NCBI GenBank assembly: GCA_050699035.1
Contig: JBOHDE010000116.1
Span: forward strand, 1 to 12,135
Direction of reading: 5' to 3'
DNA: 12,135 bases
DNA from: WHTB01 sp050699035
GTDB lineage: Bacteria; Actinomycetota; Actinomycetes; Propionibacteriales; Nocardioidaceae
Shown here piece after piece: positions 1-8,856 of this stretch. Both the position numbers and the translations under genes were made by a program. Each line of letters opens with the position of its first letter. The stretch's first letter is position 1. The notes beneath the pieces were generated by a model. That model had not been told where the DNA came from, did no database searches, and saw only the letters and a list, made by a program, of their open reading frames with translations.

Positions 1-2258
<2,258 letters not shown>

Positions 2259-2259
2259 G

Positions 2260-2307
2260 CCGCGGGGAGGGGCGAAGCCTGCCGCTCCGCCCCTCACCCC
2301 TCCGCGG
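2260..2307 (+). terminator. Hairpin terminator after purL
   Basis: Two base-paired segments enclose a small loop. The outer arms are CCGCGG (2260-2265 and 2302-2307). The inner arms are GAGGGGCGAAGC (2267-2278) and GCTCCGCCCCTC (2284-2295), with one A·C mismatch and a 5-nt loop. No T-tract follows, as is common for actinobacterial intrinsic terminators. It starts 1 nt after the purL stop codon and isolates purL from the next gene, which has its own promoter signal. Confidence 0.7.
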
Positions 2308-2427
2308 TCGCCCGCTACTGCCCTCGGTGCCCCGAGACTCGGAGAGCTCCCCCGCAGTGGGCGTTACACCGAGTGACGTCGCCACGGCCGCCAGGGTTGC
2401 GCTGCGCAGACATGTTTTCCGAAACGT

Positions 2428-2433
2428 TATGTT
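2428..2433 (+). promoter_or_regulatory. -10 element of a leaderless promoter for the SCP-like gene
   Basis: TATGTT fits the actinobacterial TAnnnT -10 consensus and ends 6 nt before the GTG at 2440. Transcription would therefore start at or next to the start codon. No Shine-Dalgarno is present. I see no good -35. An imperfect dyad (GTTT-N4-AAAC at 2415-2425, with ACAT/ATGT at 2410-2413 and 2429-2432) overlaps this element and could be an operator; that part is weak. The rest of the gap (2308-2409) shows only a short CCGAG-A-CTCGG dyad at 2332-2342. Confidence 0.6.
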
Positions 2434-2439
2434 GGCTCC

Positions 2440-2808
2440 GTGCCCGCACGCCTGAAGCCAGCGTCGTCGGTCGAGGTCGCCGGCTGGCTGCGGGCGCTCT
2501 CCGTGACCGAACCGCCACCCGGTGATGCGCTGCGCGGGCTGACCAAGCACTTCCTCGCCGTGCTGGCGAGCCGGGCCCCCGGCAAGAGCGTGGAGGTGCG
2601 GGTGCCGCCGTACGCCGCGATCCAGTGCATCGAGGGCGCCCGGCACACCCGGGGTACGCCGCCGGCGACCGTCGAGACCGACCCGTCGACCTGGATCCGG
2701 CTGGCGACCGGCGAGCTGTCCTGGCGACAGGCGGTCGACGACGGCCGGCTGCGCGCCTCGGGCGAGCGCTCCGATCTGACTCCGCTGCTTCCCCTGCACG
2801 AGGCGTAA
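2440..2808 (+). CDS. Sterol-carrier-like (SCP_3-type) family protein
   Basis: This small 122-residue cytoplasmic protein belongs to the actinobacterial sterol-carrier-protein-like family that sits between purL and purF in many actinomycetes. Recognisable conserved stretches are VEVRVPPYAAIQC (51-63), HTRGTPP (69-75), TDPSTWIRLATGELSW (80-95) and ASGERSDL (106-113). The last two resemble the C-terminal half of SCP-2 folds, which bind hydrophobic ligands in other proteins. There is no signal peptide or membrane segment. The biochemical role of this branch is unknown to me, and the link to purine synthesis is only positional. The GTG start is chosen because the TATGTT -10 hexamer lies 6 nt upstream, the geometry of a leaderless mRNA, and because no ribosome binding site precedes it. 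It converges with the protease gene across a strong hairpin. Confidence 0.87.
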   Translation: MPARLKPASSVEVAGWLRALSVTEPPPGDALRGLTKHFLAVLASRAPGKSVEVRVPPYAAIQCIEGARHTRGTPPATVETDPSTWIRLATGELSWRQAVDDGRLRASGERSDLTPLLPLHEA

Positions 2809-2821
2809 CCGTCCGTTCCAC

Positions 2822-2875
2822 GTACGCCCCGACCCTTGCAAGGCGCGGGGCGAGCGAGCAAGGGTCGGGGCGTAC
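2822..2875. terminator. Bidirectional terminator hairpin between convergent genes
   Basis: A perfect 18-bp inverted repeat has arms GTACGCCCCGACCCTTGC (2822-2839) and its exact complement (2858-2875) around an 18-nt G-rich loop. It lies 13 nt after the stop of the SCP-like gene and 11 nt before the stop of the reverse-strand protease, so it can end both transcripts. It has no T-tract on either side. The stem is exceptionally stable for its length. Confidence 0.85.
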
Positions 2876-2886
2876 CGGGCAGTGGC

Positions 2887-4152
2887 TCAGAAGCCGGTCA
2901 CGTCGAGCAACCGCTCCTTGGTGTTGTCGGGGTCGTCGCCGTCGTTCCAGTCGAGCGACCCGGCCGACTGCAGGGCCGCCTGGACCGCGGCCGGGGACGC
3001 TGTGGGATGCGTCGCCTTGTACAGCGCGGCGCCGCCGGCCACGTGCGGGCTCGCCATCGACGTACCCGAGATCGTGTCGTACCCACCGTTCATCCAGGTG
3101 GAGTCGATGCATACGCCCGGCGCGATGAGGTCGATGTCCGCGCCGAAGTTGGAGAAGTCGGCGAAGCTGTCGTCGACGTCTGCGCGGCAGGTCGACGCTG
3201 CGCCGCCACCGGGTGTGCCGTTGAAGTCGGCCAGCGCGCTCACTGTGATCACCTCGTCGTACGCCGCGGGGCTCGACTCGGCCGCGTCGGCGGAGTCGTT
3301 GCCGGCGGCCACGACGTACGTCACCCCGGCGGCGACCGAGGCGCAGATCGCCTGGTGCTCGGCGTCGCCGTCGGTGTTGCCACAGTCGCCGTCGTCGGAG
3401 CCGCTCCCACCGAGGCTCATGTTCGCGACCTCGATCTGGTCGGCGTTGGCGGTCACGTAGTCGATGCCGCAGATGACGTCGGCGGTGCTGCCGATGCCGA
3501 GCGCGTTGAGCACCTTGACCGGCCAGATCCGAGCGCCGGGCGCGATGCCGACAACACCGTCGCCGTTGTCGAGCGCGCCGATGGTGCCCGCGACGTGGCT
3601 GCCGTGGCCGTTCTGGTCGTCGGGGTTGAGGCCGAGCAGCGAGCAGTTCTTCGCACCGGCCCGATAGACGTTCAGGTCGGGGTGGTCCAGGTCGACGCCG
3701 GTGTCGATCACCGCGACGTCGACATCCACGCGCTGGTCGGTGCCGTCGATGGCGGCGGTCGGGCTGGCGTCGGCGTTGGCGCGGTTGATCCCGCTCGGCA
3801 GGCGCTGGGCGGTCGACCTGACCTCGGTGTCGGCCTGCACCGACTTCACCCCGGGCGCGGCGGCCAGTCGCTCGGCGGCGGCCTCGGTCATCTCGGCGGA
3901 ATAACCCTTGAGTGCGGACCGGTAGACGTTGCCGACCTCCAGGCCGAACGTGCGTGCCTGGGCGGTGACGAGGCTCGACACGGCGACGTCATCCTCGAGT
4001 ACGACGATGTACTGGCCGGGAATCCGGTCGGCGCGGTCAGCGCCCACCACCTGTCCCGATCCGTCCCCCGTAGGTCCCCCCGCAGCGGCGCTGGTGGCGC
4101 CGGCTACGGCCAACGTTGCCGCGATGGCGGCGACGATGCTGAACGTACGCAT
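2887..4152 (-). CDS. Secreted S8 subtilisin-like serine protease with I9 propeptide
   Basis: This is a 421-residue extracellular endopeptidase. It begins with a Sec-type signal peptide (MRTF, a hydrophobic Ala-rich core, likely cleavage after the SAAAG region near residue 25). An inhibitor-I9 propeptide follows (about 44-112: IPGQYIVVLEDD ... GVKSVQADTEV), then the catalytic domain (about 140-421). The triad is visible as D150 (VAVIDTGVD), H183 (NGHGSHVAGT) and S365 (GTSMASPHVAGG), with oxyanion N285 (VVAAGND). Six cysteines in the mature part (170, 228, 257, 270, 322, 348) suggest disulfides. It resembles proteinase K/aqualysin-type enzymes and has no extra C-terminal domain. The ATG is preceded by a strong AAGGAGG (4157-4163) with a short 4-nt spacer. 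It lies divergent from the M20 peptidase. The exact substrate cannot be told. Confidence 0.95.
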   Translation of the reverse strand: MRTFSIVAAIAATLAVAGATSAAAGGPTGDGSGQVVGADRADRIPGQYIVVLEDDVAVSSLVTAQARTFGLEVGNVYRSALKGYSAEMTEAAAERLAAAPGVKSVQADTEVRSTAQRLPSGINRANADASPTAAIDGTDQRVDVDVAVIDTGVDLDHPDLNVYRAGAKNCSLLGLNPDDQNGHGSHVAGTIGALDNGDGVVGIAPGARIWPVKVLNALGIGSTADVICGIDYVTANADQIEVANMSLGGSGSDDGDCGNTDGDAEHQAICASVAAGVTYVVAAGNDSADAAESSPAAYDEVITVSALADFNGTPGGGAASTCRADVDDSFADFSNFGADIDLIAPGVCIDSTWMNGGYDTISGTSMASPHVAGGAALYKATHPTASPAAVQAALQSAGSLDWNDGDDPDNTKERLLDVTGF

Positions 4153-4262
4153 GGTTCCTCCTTCTTCGGTTGGCGGTCCAACGACGTTGCTCGGTTGGAG
4201 TTACGCACCGGTAACAAAGGTCGCGGGCCAGTCGTCGCGCGCCGGCTCTTACGATGTGCGCC
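4153..4262. other. Divergent control region between protease and M20 peptidase genes
   Basis: On the reverse strand this gap carries the protease Shine-Dalgarno (4157-4163). Next to it is a small hairpin in the presumed 5' leader, with arms GTTGG (4169-4173) and CCAAC (4178-4182) around a 4-nt loop. CGGTTGG occurs twice as a direct repeat (4167-4173 and 4192-4198). A dyad GTTAC-N6-GTAAC (4200-4215) could bind a dimeric regulator. I found no convincing -35/-10 pair for the protease. These dyads are seen directly; a regulatory role is inference. Confidence 0.35.
4250..4255 (+). promoter_or_regulatory. -10 element of a leaderless promoter for the M20 peptidase gene
   Basis: TACGAT matches TAnnnT and ends 7 nt before the ATG at 4263. 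Transcription would begin at that ATG. The hexamer overlaps an alternative in-frame ATG at 4254, which therefore would not be in the mRNA. This decides the start codon. No Shine-Dalgarno is visible. Confidence 0.6.
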
Positions 4263-5612
4263 ATGACCGACTCCCTGCGCACTGCCGTCGACCGTGTCCT
4301 GCCCGGTGTCCGTGACGACCTCGAGATGCTGGTCAAGATCCCGTCGGTGAGTGCCGACCCGGCCCGTGCCGACGAGGTACGGCGGAGCGCCGAGGCGACC
4401 GCCGAGCTGTTCCGCGGAGCCGGGTTCCCCGAGGTGCAGATCCTCCAGGTCGCCGGTGGCGCGCCTGCGGTCGTGGCGCGTCGCCCGGCACCCGAGGGCA
4501 CGCCCACCGTGCTGCTCTACGCCCACCACGACGTGCAGCCCGAGGGCGCCCACGCCGACTGGGACAGCGCCCCGTTCGAGCCGACCGAGCGCGACGGTCG
4601 GTTGTTCGGCCGCGGTGCCGCCGACGACAAGGCCGGCATCGCAGCCCACCTGGCCGCCGTACGCGCGCACGACGGTGCACCACCGGTGGGCGTGACGGTC
4701 TTCGTCGAGGGCGAGGAGGAGATCGGTTCGCCGACGTTGGCGCCGTTCCTCGCGGAGTACCAGGACCTGCTCGCCGCCGACGTCATCGTGATCGCCGACT
4801 CGACCAACTGGGACATCGGGGTGCCGGCACTCACCACGTCGCTGCGCGGGCTGGCCGACTGCCAGGTCGAGGTGCGGACGCTCACCCATGGCGTGCACTC
4901 GGGGATGTTCGGAGGCGTGGCGCCGGACGCACTGACGGCGCTGTGCAAGCTGCTGGCGACCCTTCACGACGACGTCGGCAACGTGGCGATCAAGGGCCTG
5001 GGCTCGACGTCGGCGGCCGACCTCGACTACCCGGTCGACCGCTTCCGGGCCGAGGCCGGGCTGGTCGACGGCGTCGAGCTGATCGGCGACGGCTCGGTGG
5101 TCGAGCGGTTGTGGACCAAGCCGGCGGTGGCCCTCACCGCCTTGGACGCCACCCGGGTGGCCGACGCGTCCAACACCCTGATCCCGGCCGCCACTGCGAT
5201 GGTTTCGGTCCGGGTGGCGCCCGGCGACGACGCCGACGCCGCACTGGACGCGGTGGTCGCCCACCTGGAGTCGCACGCCCCGTGGGGTGCGCAGGTGACC
5301 GTGACGCGTGGCGAGACCGGCCAGCCGTCGGCGTTCGATGCGTCCGGCCCGGTGTACGACGTCGCCCGCTCGGCCGTCCGGGACGCGTGGGACGGCGTCG
5401 AGCCGGTCGACATCGGCATCGGCGGCTCGATCCCGTTCCTCGCCGCGTTCATGGACGCCTACCCGGACGCGGCGATCCTGGTCACCGGCGTCGAGGACCC
5501 CGACACCCGGGCACACGGCGTGAACGAGGGCCTGCACCTGGCGGAGTTCGCCCGGGCCTGTCTGGCCGAGGCGCTGCTGCTGGAGCGACTGGCTGCGGTG
5601 CCGGCCGAGTAG
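4263..5612 (+). CDS. M20 family metallopeptidase (dipeptidase / ArgE-DapE-like)
   Basis: This is a 449-residue cytoplasmic zinc-dependent peptidase or deacylase of the M20 clan. It probably cleaves dipeptides or N-acyl amino acids. The two-metal site is readable: H88 and D90 in YAHHDVQP, bridging D121 in GRGAADDK, catalytic E152 and metal ligand E153 in EGEEEIGS, D179 in VIADSTNW, and H418 in RAHGVNE. The lid/dimerisation domain spans roughly 190-310 and begins with the typical SLRG and HGVHSG motifs. Length is normal for CNDP-like bacterial dipeptidases. I start at ATG 4263 rather than ATG 4254 because a TACGAT -10 element overlaps the latter. It has no signal peptide. It lies divergent from the secreted protease, so it might process imported peptides, but that is only suggested by context. 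The usual first Gly of the GHxD motif is Ala here. Confidence 0.93.
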   Translation: MTDSLRTAVDRVLPGVRDDLEMLVKIPSVSADPARADEVRRSAEATAELFRGAGFPEVQILQVAGGAPAVVARRPAPEGTPTVLLYAHHDVQPEGAHADWDSAPFEPTERDGRLFGRGAADDKAGIAAHLAAVRAHDGAPPVGVTVFVEGEEEIGSPTLAPFLAEYQDLLAADVIVIADSTNWDIGVPALTTSLRGLADCQVEVRTLTHGVHSGMFGGVAPDALTALCKLLATLHDDVGNVAIKGLGSTSAADLDYPVDRFRAEAGLVDGVELIGDGSVVERLWTKPAVALTALDATRVADASNTLIPAATAMVSVRVAPGDDADAALDAVVAHLESHAPWGAQVTVTRGETGQPSAFDASGPVYDVARSAVRDAWDGVEPVDIGIGGSIPFLAAFMDAYPDAAILVTGVEDPDTRAHGVNEGLHLAEFARACLAEALLLERLAAVPAE

Positions 5613-5638
5613 CCGCCGCCCCGGCCGCCAGCGGTGAC

Positions 5639-5670
5639 GTCGAACTTTGCCCAATTGGGCAAAATTCGAC
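5639..5670. repeat. Palindromic repeat, copy 1 (32-bp dyad with one mismatch)
   Basis: The core TTTGCCCAATTGGGCAAA (5646-5663) is a perfect 18-bp palindrome. Flanking arms GTCGAA (5639-5644) and TTCGAC (5665-5670) extend it to 32 bp with a single C/A mismatch pair. As RNA it would fold into a stem of about 14 pairs with an AAUU loop. It sits 26 nt after the M20 stop codon, so it may also terminate that transcript. The core recurs 51 bp downstream. Confidence 0.9.
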
Positions 5671-5692
5671 CCGGTCCGCGCGGATCGAGGTG

Positions 5693-5718
5693 GAACTTTG
5701 CCCAATTGGGCAATCTTT
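5693..5718. repeat. Palindromic repeat, copy 2
   Basis: TTGCCCAATTGGGCAA (5698-5713) is a perfect 16-bp palindrome. The 21 bases 5693-5713 are identical to 5642-5662 of copy 1, but the right outer arm has decayed. Centre-to-centre spacing is 51 bp, close to five helical turns, which would place both on the same DNA face. The copy lies about 90 bp upstream of the purF -10 element. It could be an operator pair or members of a dispersed palindrome family. Confidence 0.88.
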
Positions 5719-5806
5719 GACAGGCGCCCGAGGCCACAGTCGTCCACCCCGTGGTCTGGTCAGCCGTACGCCGGGTGGCGTGGTCGGCGGCCCTTCATCG
5801 GTCCCT

Positions 5807-5812
5807 TAGACT
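5807..5812 (+). promoter_or_regulatory. -10 element of a leaderless purF promoter
   Basis: TAGACT fits TAnnnT and ends 7 nt before the purF GTG at 5820, with no Shine-Dalgarno in between. This is the third gene in the window with this geometry. I see no consensus -35. It would drive the purF-purM operon. Confidence 0.6.
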
Positions 5813-5819
5813 CGGGGCC

Positions 5820-7379
5820 GTGGCGCGCGGTGACGGTCTGCTCAACCATGACCTCGATCCCCAGGACAAAGGCCCGCAGGACGCGTGCGGAGTCTTCGGA
5901 GTGTGGGCGCCAGGTGAGGACGTCGGCAAGCTCGCCTACTACGGCATCTACGCCCTGCAGCACCGCGGCCAGGAGTCGGCCGGCATCGCGGTCAGCAACG
6001 GCCACCAGATCGTCGTCTACAAGGACATGGGCTTGGTCTCCCAGGTCTTCGACGAGCCGACTCTCGCGTCGCTCAAGGGCCATGTCGCGATCGGCCACGC
6101 CCGCTACTCCACGACCGGCGCGAGCGTCTGGCAGAACGCCCAGCCGACGTTCCGCTCGACGGCGACCGGGTCGATCGCGCTCGGTCACAACGGCAACCTG
6201 ACCAACACCCAGGCGCTGGCCGACGAGGCCGCCGACCGGACGTCGCACAGCGGCCAGCTCGGGTTCAACGGCAAGCCGCTCGACACCTCGACCTCCGACA
6301 CCGGCGTGATGACGGCGCTGCTCGGCTCGTACCCCGACCTCAGCCTCGAAGCGGCAGCGATGCGGGTGCTGCCGAAGCTGCAGGGCGCCTTCAGCTTGAC
6401 CTTCATGGACGAGGGCACGTTGTACGCCGCCCGCGACCCGCAAGGGATCCGGCCGCTGGTACTCGGCCGGCTGGAGCGCGGCTGGATCGTGGCCAGCGAG
6501 ACCGCGGCTCTCGACATCGTCGGCGCGTCCTACATCCGCGAGATCGACCCCGGCGAGCTGATCGCGGTCGACGAGCACGGCCTGCGCAGCCAGCACTTCG
6601 CCGAGGCGAAGCCGAAGGGCTGCCTGTTCGAGTTCGTCTACCTCGCCCGCCCCGACACCCGGATCAGCGACAAGCGGATCCACTCGGTCCGGGTCGAGAT
6701 CGGCCGTCGGCTGGCCAGGGAGTTCCCGGTCGACGCCGACCTGGTGATCCCCGTGCCCGAGTCCGGCACGCCGTCGGCGATCGGGTACGCCGAGGCGTCG
6801 GGCATCCCGTACGGCCAGGGCCTGGTCAAGAACTCCTACGTCGGCCGTACCTTCATCCAGCCGAGCCAAACGATCCGCCAGCTCGGCATCCGGCTCAAGC
6901 TCAACCCGCTGCGCGACGTCATCGACGGCAAGCGGCTGGTCGTCGTCGACGACTCGATCGTGCGCGGCAACACGCAGCGCGCGCTGGTGCGGATGCTGCG
7001 TGAGGCCGGCGCCCGCGAGATCCACGTTCGCATCTCCAGCCCGCCGGTGAAGTGGCCGTGCTTCTACGGCATCGACTTCGCCAGTCGCGCCGAGCTGATC
7101 GCCACCGGCCTCAACAGCGACGAGATATGCCGCTCGATCGGCGCCGACTCCCTGTCGTACATCTCGCTCGAGGAGCTGGTCGCGGCCACCGAGGTCCCGG
7201 CTGACAACCTGTGCCGTGCCTGCTTCGACGGCATCTACCCGGTTCCGCTGCCCGAGCCGGAGCTGCTCGGCAAGGACCTGCTGGAGCCGGGCACCACGAT
7301 CCCCGTCCTCGACCCCGCCGACGGCCTCGCCGCCCTCTCCGGCGGCGGGGGTGCCTCGGACGCCTTGTCCCGTCCCTAG
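5820..7379 (+). CDS. purF: Amidophosphoribosyltransferase (glutamine PRPP amidotransferase)
   Basis: This enzyme catalyses the first committed step of purine synthesis: PRPP plus glutamine gives 5-phosphoribosylamine. The protein is 519 residues. C23 in DACGVFGVW is the class II glutaminase nucleophile. The 22 residues before it form a propeptide that must be removed, as in Bacillus-type PurF. The glutaminase domain also shows LQHRGQESAGIA, and GHARYSTTG follows. The phosphoribosyltransferase domain carries the PRPP loop VVVDDSIVRGNT (374-385). C268, C414, C465 and C468 (the last two as CxxC) match the four 4Fe-4S ligands of the Bacillus subtilis enzyme, so an oxygen-sensitive cluster is expected. 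I chose GTG 5820 because a TAGACT hexamer lies 7 nt upstream and relatives begin with V/M-A-R-G-D-G. An upstream in-frame start at 5751 would read through the promoter. purM follows after 13 nt. Feedback control by purine nucleotides is typical of the family. Confidence 0.97.
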   Translation: MARGDGLLNHDLDPQDKGPQDACGVFGVWAPGEDVGKLAYYGIYALQHRGQESAGIAVSNGHQIVVYKDMGLVSQVFDEPTLASLKGHVAIGHARYSTTGASVWQNAQPTFRSTATGSIALGHNGNLTNTQALADEAADRTSHSGQLGFNGKPLDTSTSDTGVMTALLGSYPDLSLEAAAMRVLPKLQGAFSLTFMDEGTLYAARDPQGIRPLVLGRLERGWIVASETAALDIVGASYIREIDPGELIAVDEHGLRSQHFAEAKPKGCLFEFVYLARPDTRISDKRIHSVRVEIGRRLAREFPVDADLVIPVPESGTPSAIGYAEASGIPYGQGLVKNSYVGRTFIQPSQTIRQLGIRLKLNPLRDVIDGKRLVVVDDSIVRGNTQRALVRMLREAGAREIHVRISSPPVKWPCFYGIDFASRAELIATGLNSDEICRSIGADSLSYISLEELVAATEVPADNLCRACFDGIYPVPLPEPELLGKDLLEPGTTIPVLDPADGLAALSGGGGASDALSRP

Positions 7380-7392
7380 AGGAGCTCCCCGA

Positions 7393-8442
7393 GTGCCTGA
7401 CGAGTCCACGTACGCCGCCGCCGGAGTCTCGATCGAGGCCGGCGACAAGGCCGTCGAGCTGATGAAGGTCTGGGTCGACAAGGCGCGCCGGCCGGAGGTG
7501 CTGGGCGGGATCGGCGGTTTCGCCGGCCTGTTCGACGCGTCCGCGCTGAAGCGGTACGACCAGCCGCTGCTCGCCTCCTCGGCCGACGGCGTCGGCACCA
7601 AGGTCGCCATCGCGCAGCGGATGGACAAGCACGACACGATCGGCTTCGACCTGGTCGGGATGCTGGTCGACGACCTCGTCGTGTGCGGGGCGGAGCCGCT
7701 GTTCCTCACCGACTACATCGCCACCGGGCGGGTCGACCCGGAGCGGATCGCCGCCATCGTCAAGGGCATCGCCGAGGCATGCGTGCTGGCCGGTTGCGCA
7801 TTGATCGGTGGCGAGACCGCCGAGCACCCGGGCCTGCTCGAGCCCGATGAGTACGACCTCGCCGGGTCGACGACCGGCGTGGTGGAGGCGGCCGCGTTGC
7901 TCGGTCCCGGTCGGGTCGAGGCCGGCGACGCGGTGATCGCGATGCGGTCGAGCGGGCTGCACTCGAACGGCTACTCGCTGGTGCGCCGCGTCTTCTTCGG
8001 TTCGGCCGGCTGGTCGCTGGACCGCGACGTACCCGAGGTTGGTCGCACCTTGGGCGAGGAGCTGCTGGAGCCGACCAAGATCTACGCCAAGCCGTGCCTG
8101 CGGCTCGCGGCCGAGGCCGAGGTGCACGCCATGTCCCACGTCACCGGAGGCGGGCTGGCCGCAAACCTGGCCCGGGTGCTGCCGGCGGAGGTGTCGGCGC
8201 GGCTCGACCGGTCAACCTGGCGGCCGCAGCCGGTGTTCGCGCTGGTCGGCGATGTCGGCGGCATCGAGCCGGCCGAGCTGGAGCGGACACTGAACATGGG
8301 TGTCGGCATGGTGGCGCTGGTCGCTGCCGACGACGCCGACCGGGCCGTCGCCCTGCTCGCCGAGGAGGGCGTCGACGCCTGGGTCTGCGGTGAGGCGGCG
8401 AGCGGCGACGGCGGCGTCGTGCTGACGGGTTCGCACCGCTGA
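7393..8442 (+). CDS. purM: Phosphoribosylformylglycinamidine cyclo-ligase (AIR synthase)
   Basis: This cytoplasmic enzyme uses ATP to close FGAM into aminoimidazole ribotide, the fifth step of purine synthesis. It is 349 residues, the normal family length, and homologous in fold to each half of PurL. Motifs seen are SADGVGTKV (D65-K70), the FDLVGMLVDDLVVCGAEPLFLTDY region, GGETAEHPG (139-147) and SGLHSNGYS (187-195). The GTG start at 7393 is fixed by an AGGAG (7380-7384) located 8 nt upstream, inside the 13-nt gap after purF. The two genes are surely one operon. An earlier in-frame start would overlap purF by more than 150 nt and is rejected. A weak hairpin (CCCA-CTCG-TGGG, 8448-8459) lies just after the stop and may partly terminate the operon. 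Confidence 0.97.
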   Translation: MPDESTYAAAGVSIEAGDKAVELMKVWVDKARRPEVLGGIGGFAGLFDASALKRYDQPLLASSADGVGTKVAIAQRMDKHDTIGFDLVGMLVDDLVVCGAEPLFLTDYIATGRVDPERIAAIVKGIAEACVLAGCALIGGETAEHPGLLEPDEYDLAGSTTGVVEAAALLGPGRVEAGDAVIAMRSSGLHSNGYSLVRRVFFGSAGWSLDRDVPEVGRTLGEELLEPTKIYAKPCLRLAAEAEVHAMSHVTGGGLAANLARVLPAEVSARLDRSTWRPQPVFALVGDVGGIEPAELERTLNMGVGMVALVAADDADRAVALLAEEGVDAWVCGEAASGDGGVVLTGSHR

Positions 8443-8469
8443 TCCGTCCCACTCGTGGGGTCAGTGTGC

Positions 8470-8497
8470 GGGAATTACCAAGGGACGGGTACCGTTG
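8470..8497 (+). promoter_or_regulatory. Candidate SigR/SigH-type ECF sigma promoter for the DUF3073 gene
   Basis: GGGAAT (8470-8475) and GTTG (8494-8497) are separated by exactly 18 nt. This is the consensus of thiol-oxidative-stress sigma factors SigR (Streptomyces) and SigH (Mycobacterium): GGGAAT-N18/19-GTT. Transcription would begin near 8503, leaving a leader of about 70 nt before the ATG at 8575. A TACCGT (8490-8495) could alternatively be a housekeeping -10 but lacks a -35. Confidence 0.6.
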
Positions 8498-8574
8498 TGT
8501 CCACGAGACGATGAAAACTCCGCCCGGGCCTCCCGAGGGACGCCCCGGCCCAGTTGTGCGAGGGGGTCGACCCT

Positions 8575-8787
8575 ATGGGGCGCGGCCGTGCGAAGGCCAA
8601 GCAGACGAAGGTCGCACGCGAGTTGAAGTACCGGTCGTACGACACGGACTTCAGTGAGCTCCAGCGTGAGTTGCGTGGCGACGAGAGTCAGCAGGCCAAC
8701 AACTCCGCTGTCGATGATGTCGACGACGACTACGGCGACTATGCGTCGGACCAGTACTCCGACGACGCACCACCGCGTAGGCGCTGA
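8575..8787 (+). CDS. DUF3073 family small protein
   Basis: This 70-residue soluble protein of unknown function is conserved across actinomycetes beside purM. It is bipartite. The basic N-terminus MGRGRAKAKQTKVARELKYR is nearly invariant in the family, followed by TDFSELQRELRG (residues 24-35). The C-terminal half is very acidic and low in complexity (DDVDDDYGDYASDQYSDD), ending in PPRRR. It is likely partly disordered; the basic part could bind nucleic acid, but this is a guess. ATG 8575 is chosen because AGGGGG (8561-8566) lies 8 nt upstream and the family begins MGRGRAKAK. A TTG at 8554 is rejected. A GGGAAT-N18-GTTG promoter signature upstream suggests its own stress-responsive transcription. 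The gene ends before a strong bidirectional terminator. Confidence 0.93.
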   Translation: MGRGRAKAKQTKVARELKYRSYDTDFSELQRELRGDESQQANNSAVDDVDDDYGDYASDQYSDDAPPRRR

Positions 8788-8805
8788 GCCAGCACTGATC
8801 TGACC

Positions 8806-8837
8806 ACCGTGGGACGCCGCTTCGGGCGCCCCACGGT
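8806..8837. terminator. Bidirectional terminator between DUF3073 gene and vdh
   Basis: The arms are ACCGTGGGACGCC (8806-8818) and GGCGCCCCACGGT (8825-8837), complementary except for one A·C pair, around a 6-nt GCTTCG loop. It lies between two convergent genes, 18 nt after the DUF3073 stop and 19 nt before the vdh stop, and has no clear T-tract. Confidence 0.85.
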
Positions 8838-8856
8838 AGTGCGTGGGCTCAGCGAA

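Noticed and set aside
4254..4256. ATG 4254 as the M20 peptidase start
   Set aside because: It lies inside the TACGAT -10 element and has no Shine-Dalgarno. ATG 4263 fits a leaderless start.
2836..4266. 476-codon open frame opposite the protease gene
   Set aside because: It is a shadow of the S8 protease, with low-complexity Val/Gly/Arg composition. The reverse strand has an intact catalytic triad, signal peptide and Shine-Dalgarno.
5639..5718. Possible CRISPR repeat pair
   Set aside because: Only two copies exist with a single intervening segment, the repeats are full palindromes, and there are no cas genes.
5647..5737. Short ORFs on both strands encoding repeated PNWAKF-like peptides
   Set aside because: The peptide repeat is only the translation of the palindromic DNA repeats, which read the same on both strands.
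5751..5819. 23-codon N-terminal extension of purF
   Set aside because: It would read through the TAGACT -10 element, and relatives begin at the V/M-A-R-G-D-G position with a similar-length propeptide.
5760..7709. 649-codon reverse frame opposite purF and purM
   Set aside because: This is an antisense shadow in GC-rich DNA, rich in Arg/Ala/Val with no domain. purF and purM are unambiguous on the forward strand.
8444..8488. CCGTCCC/GGGACGG inverted repeat as a purM terminator
   Set aside because: The arms are only 7 bp with a 31-nt loop and overlap the ECF-type promoter, so chance pairing is likely.
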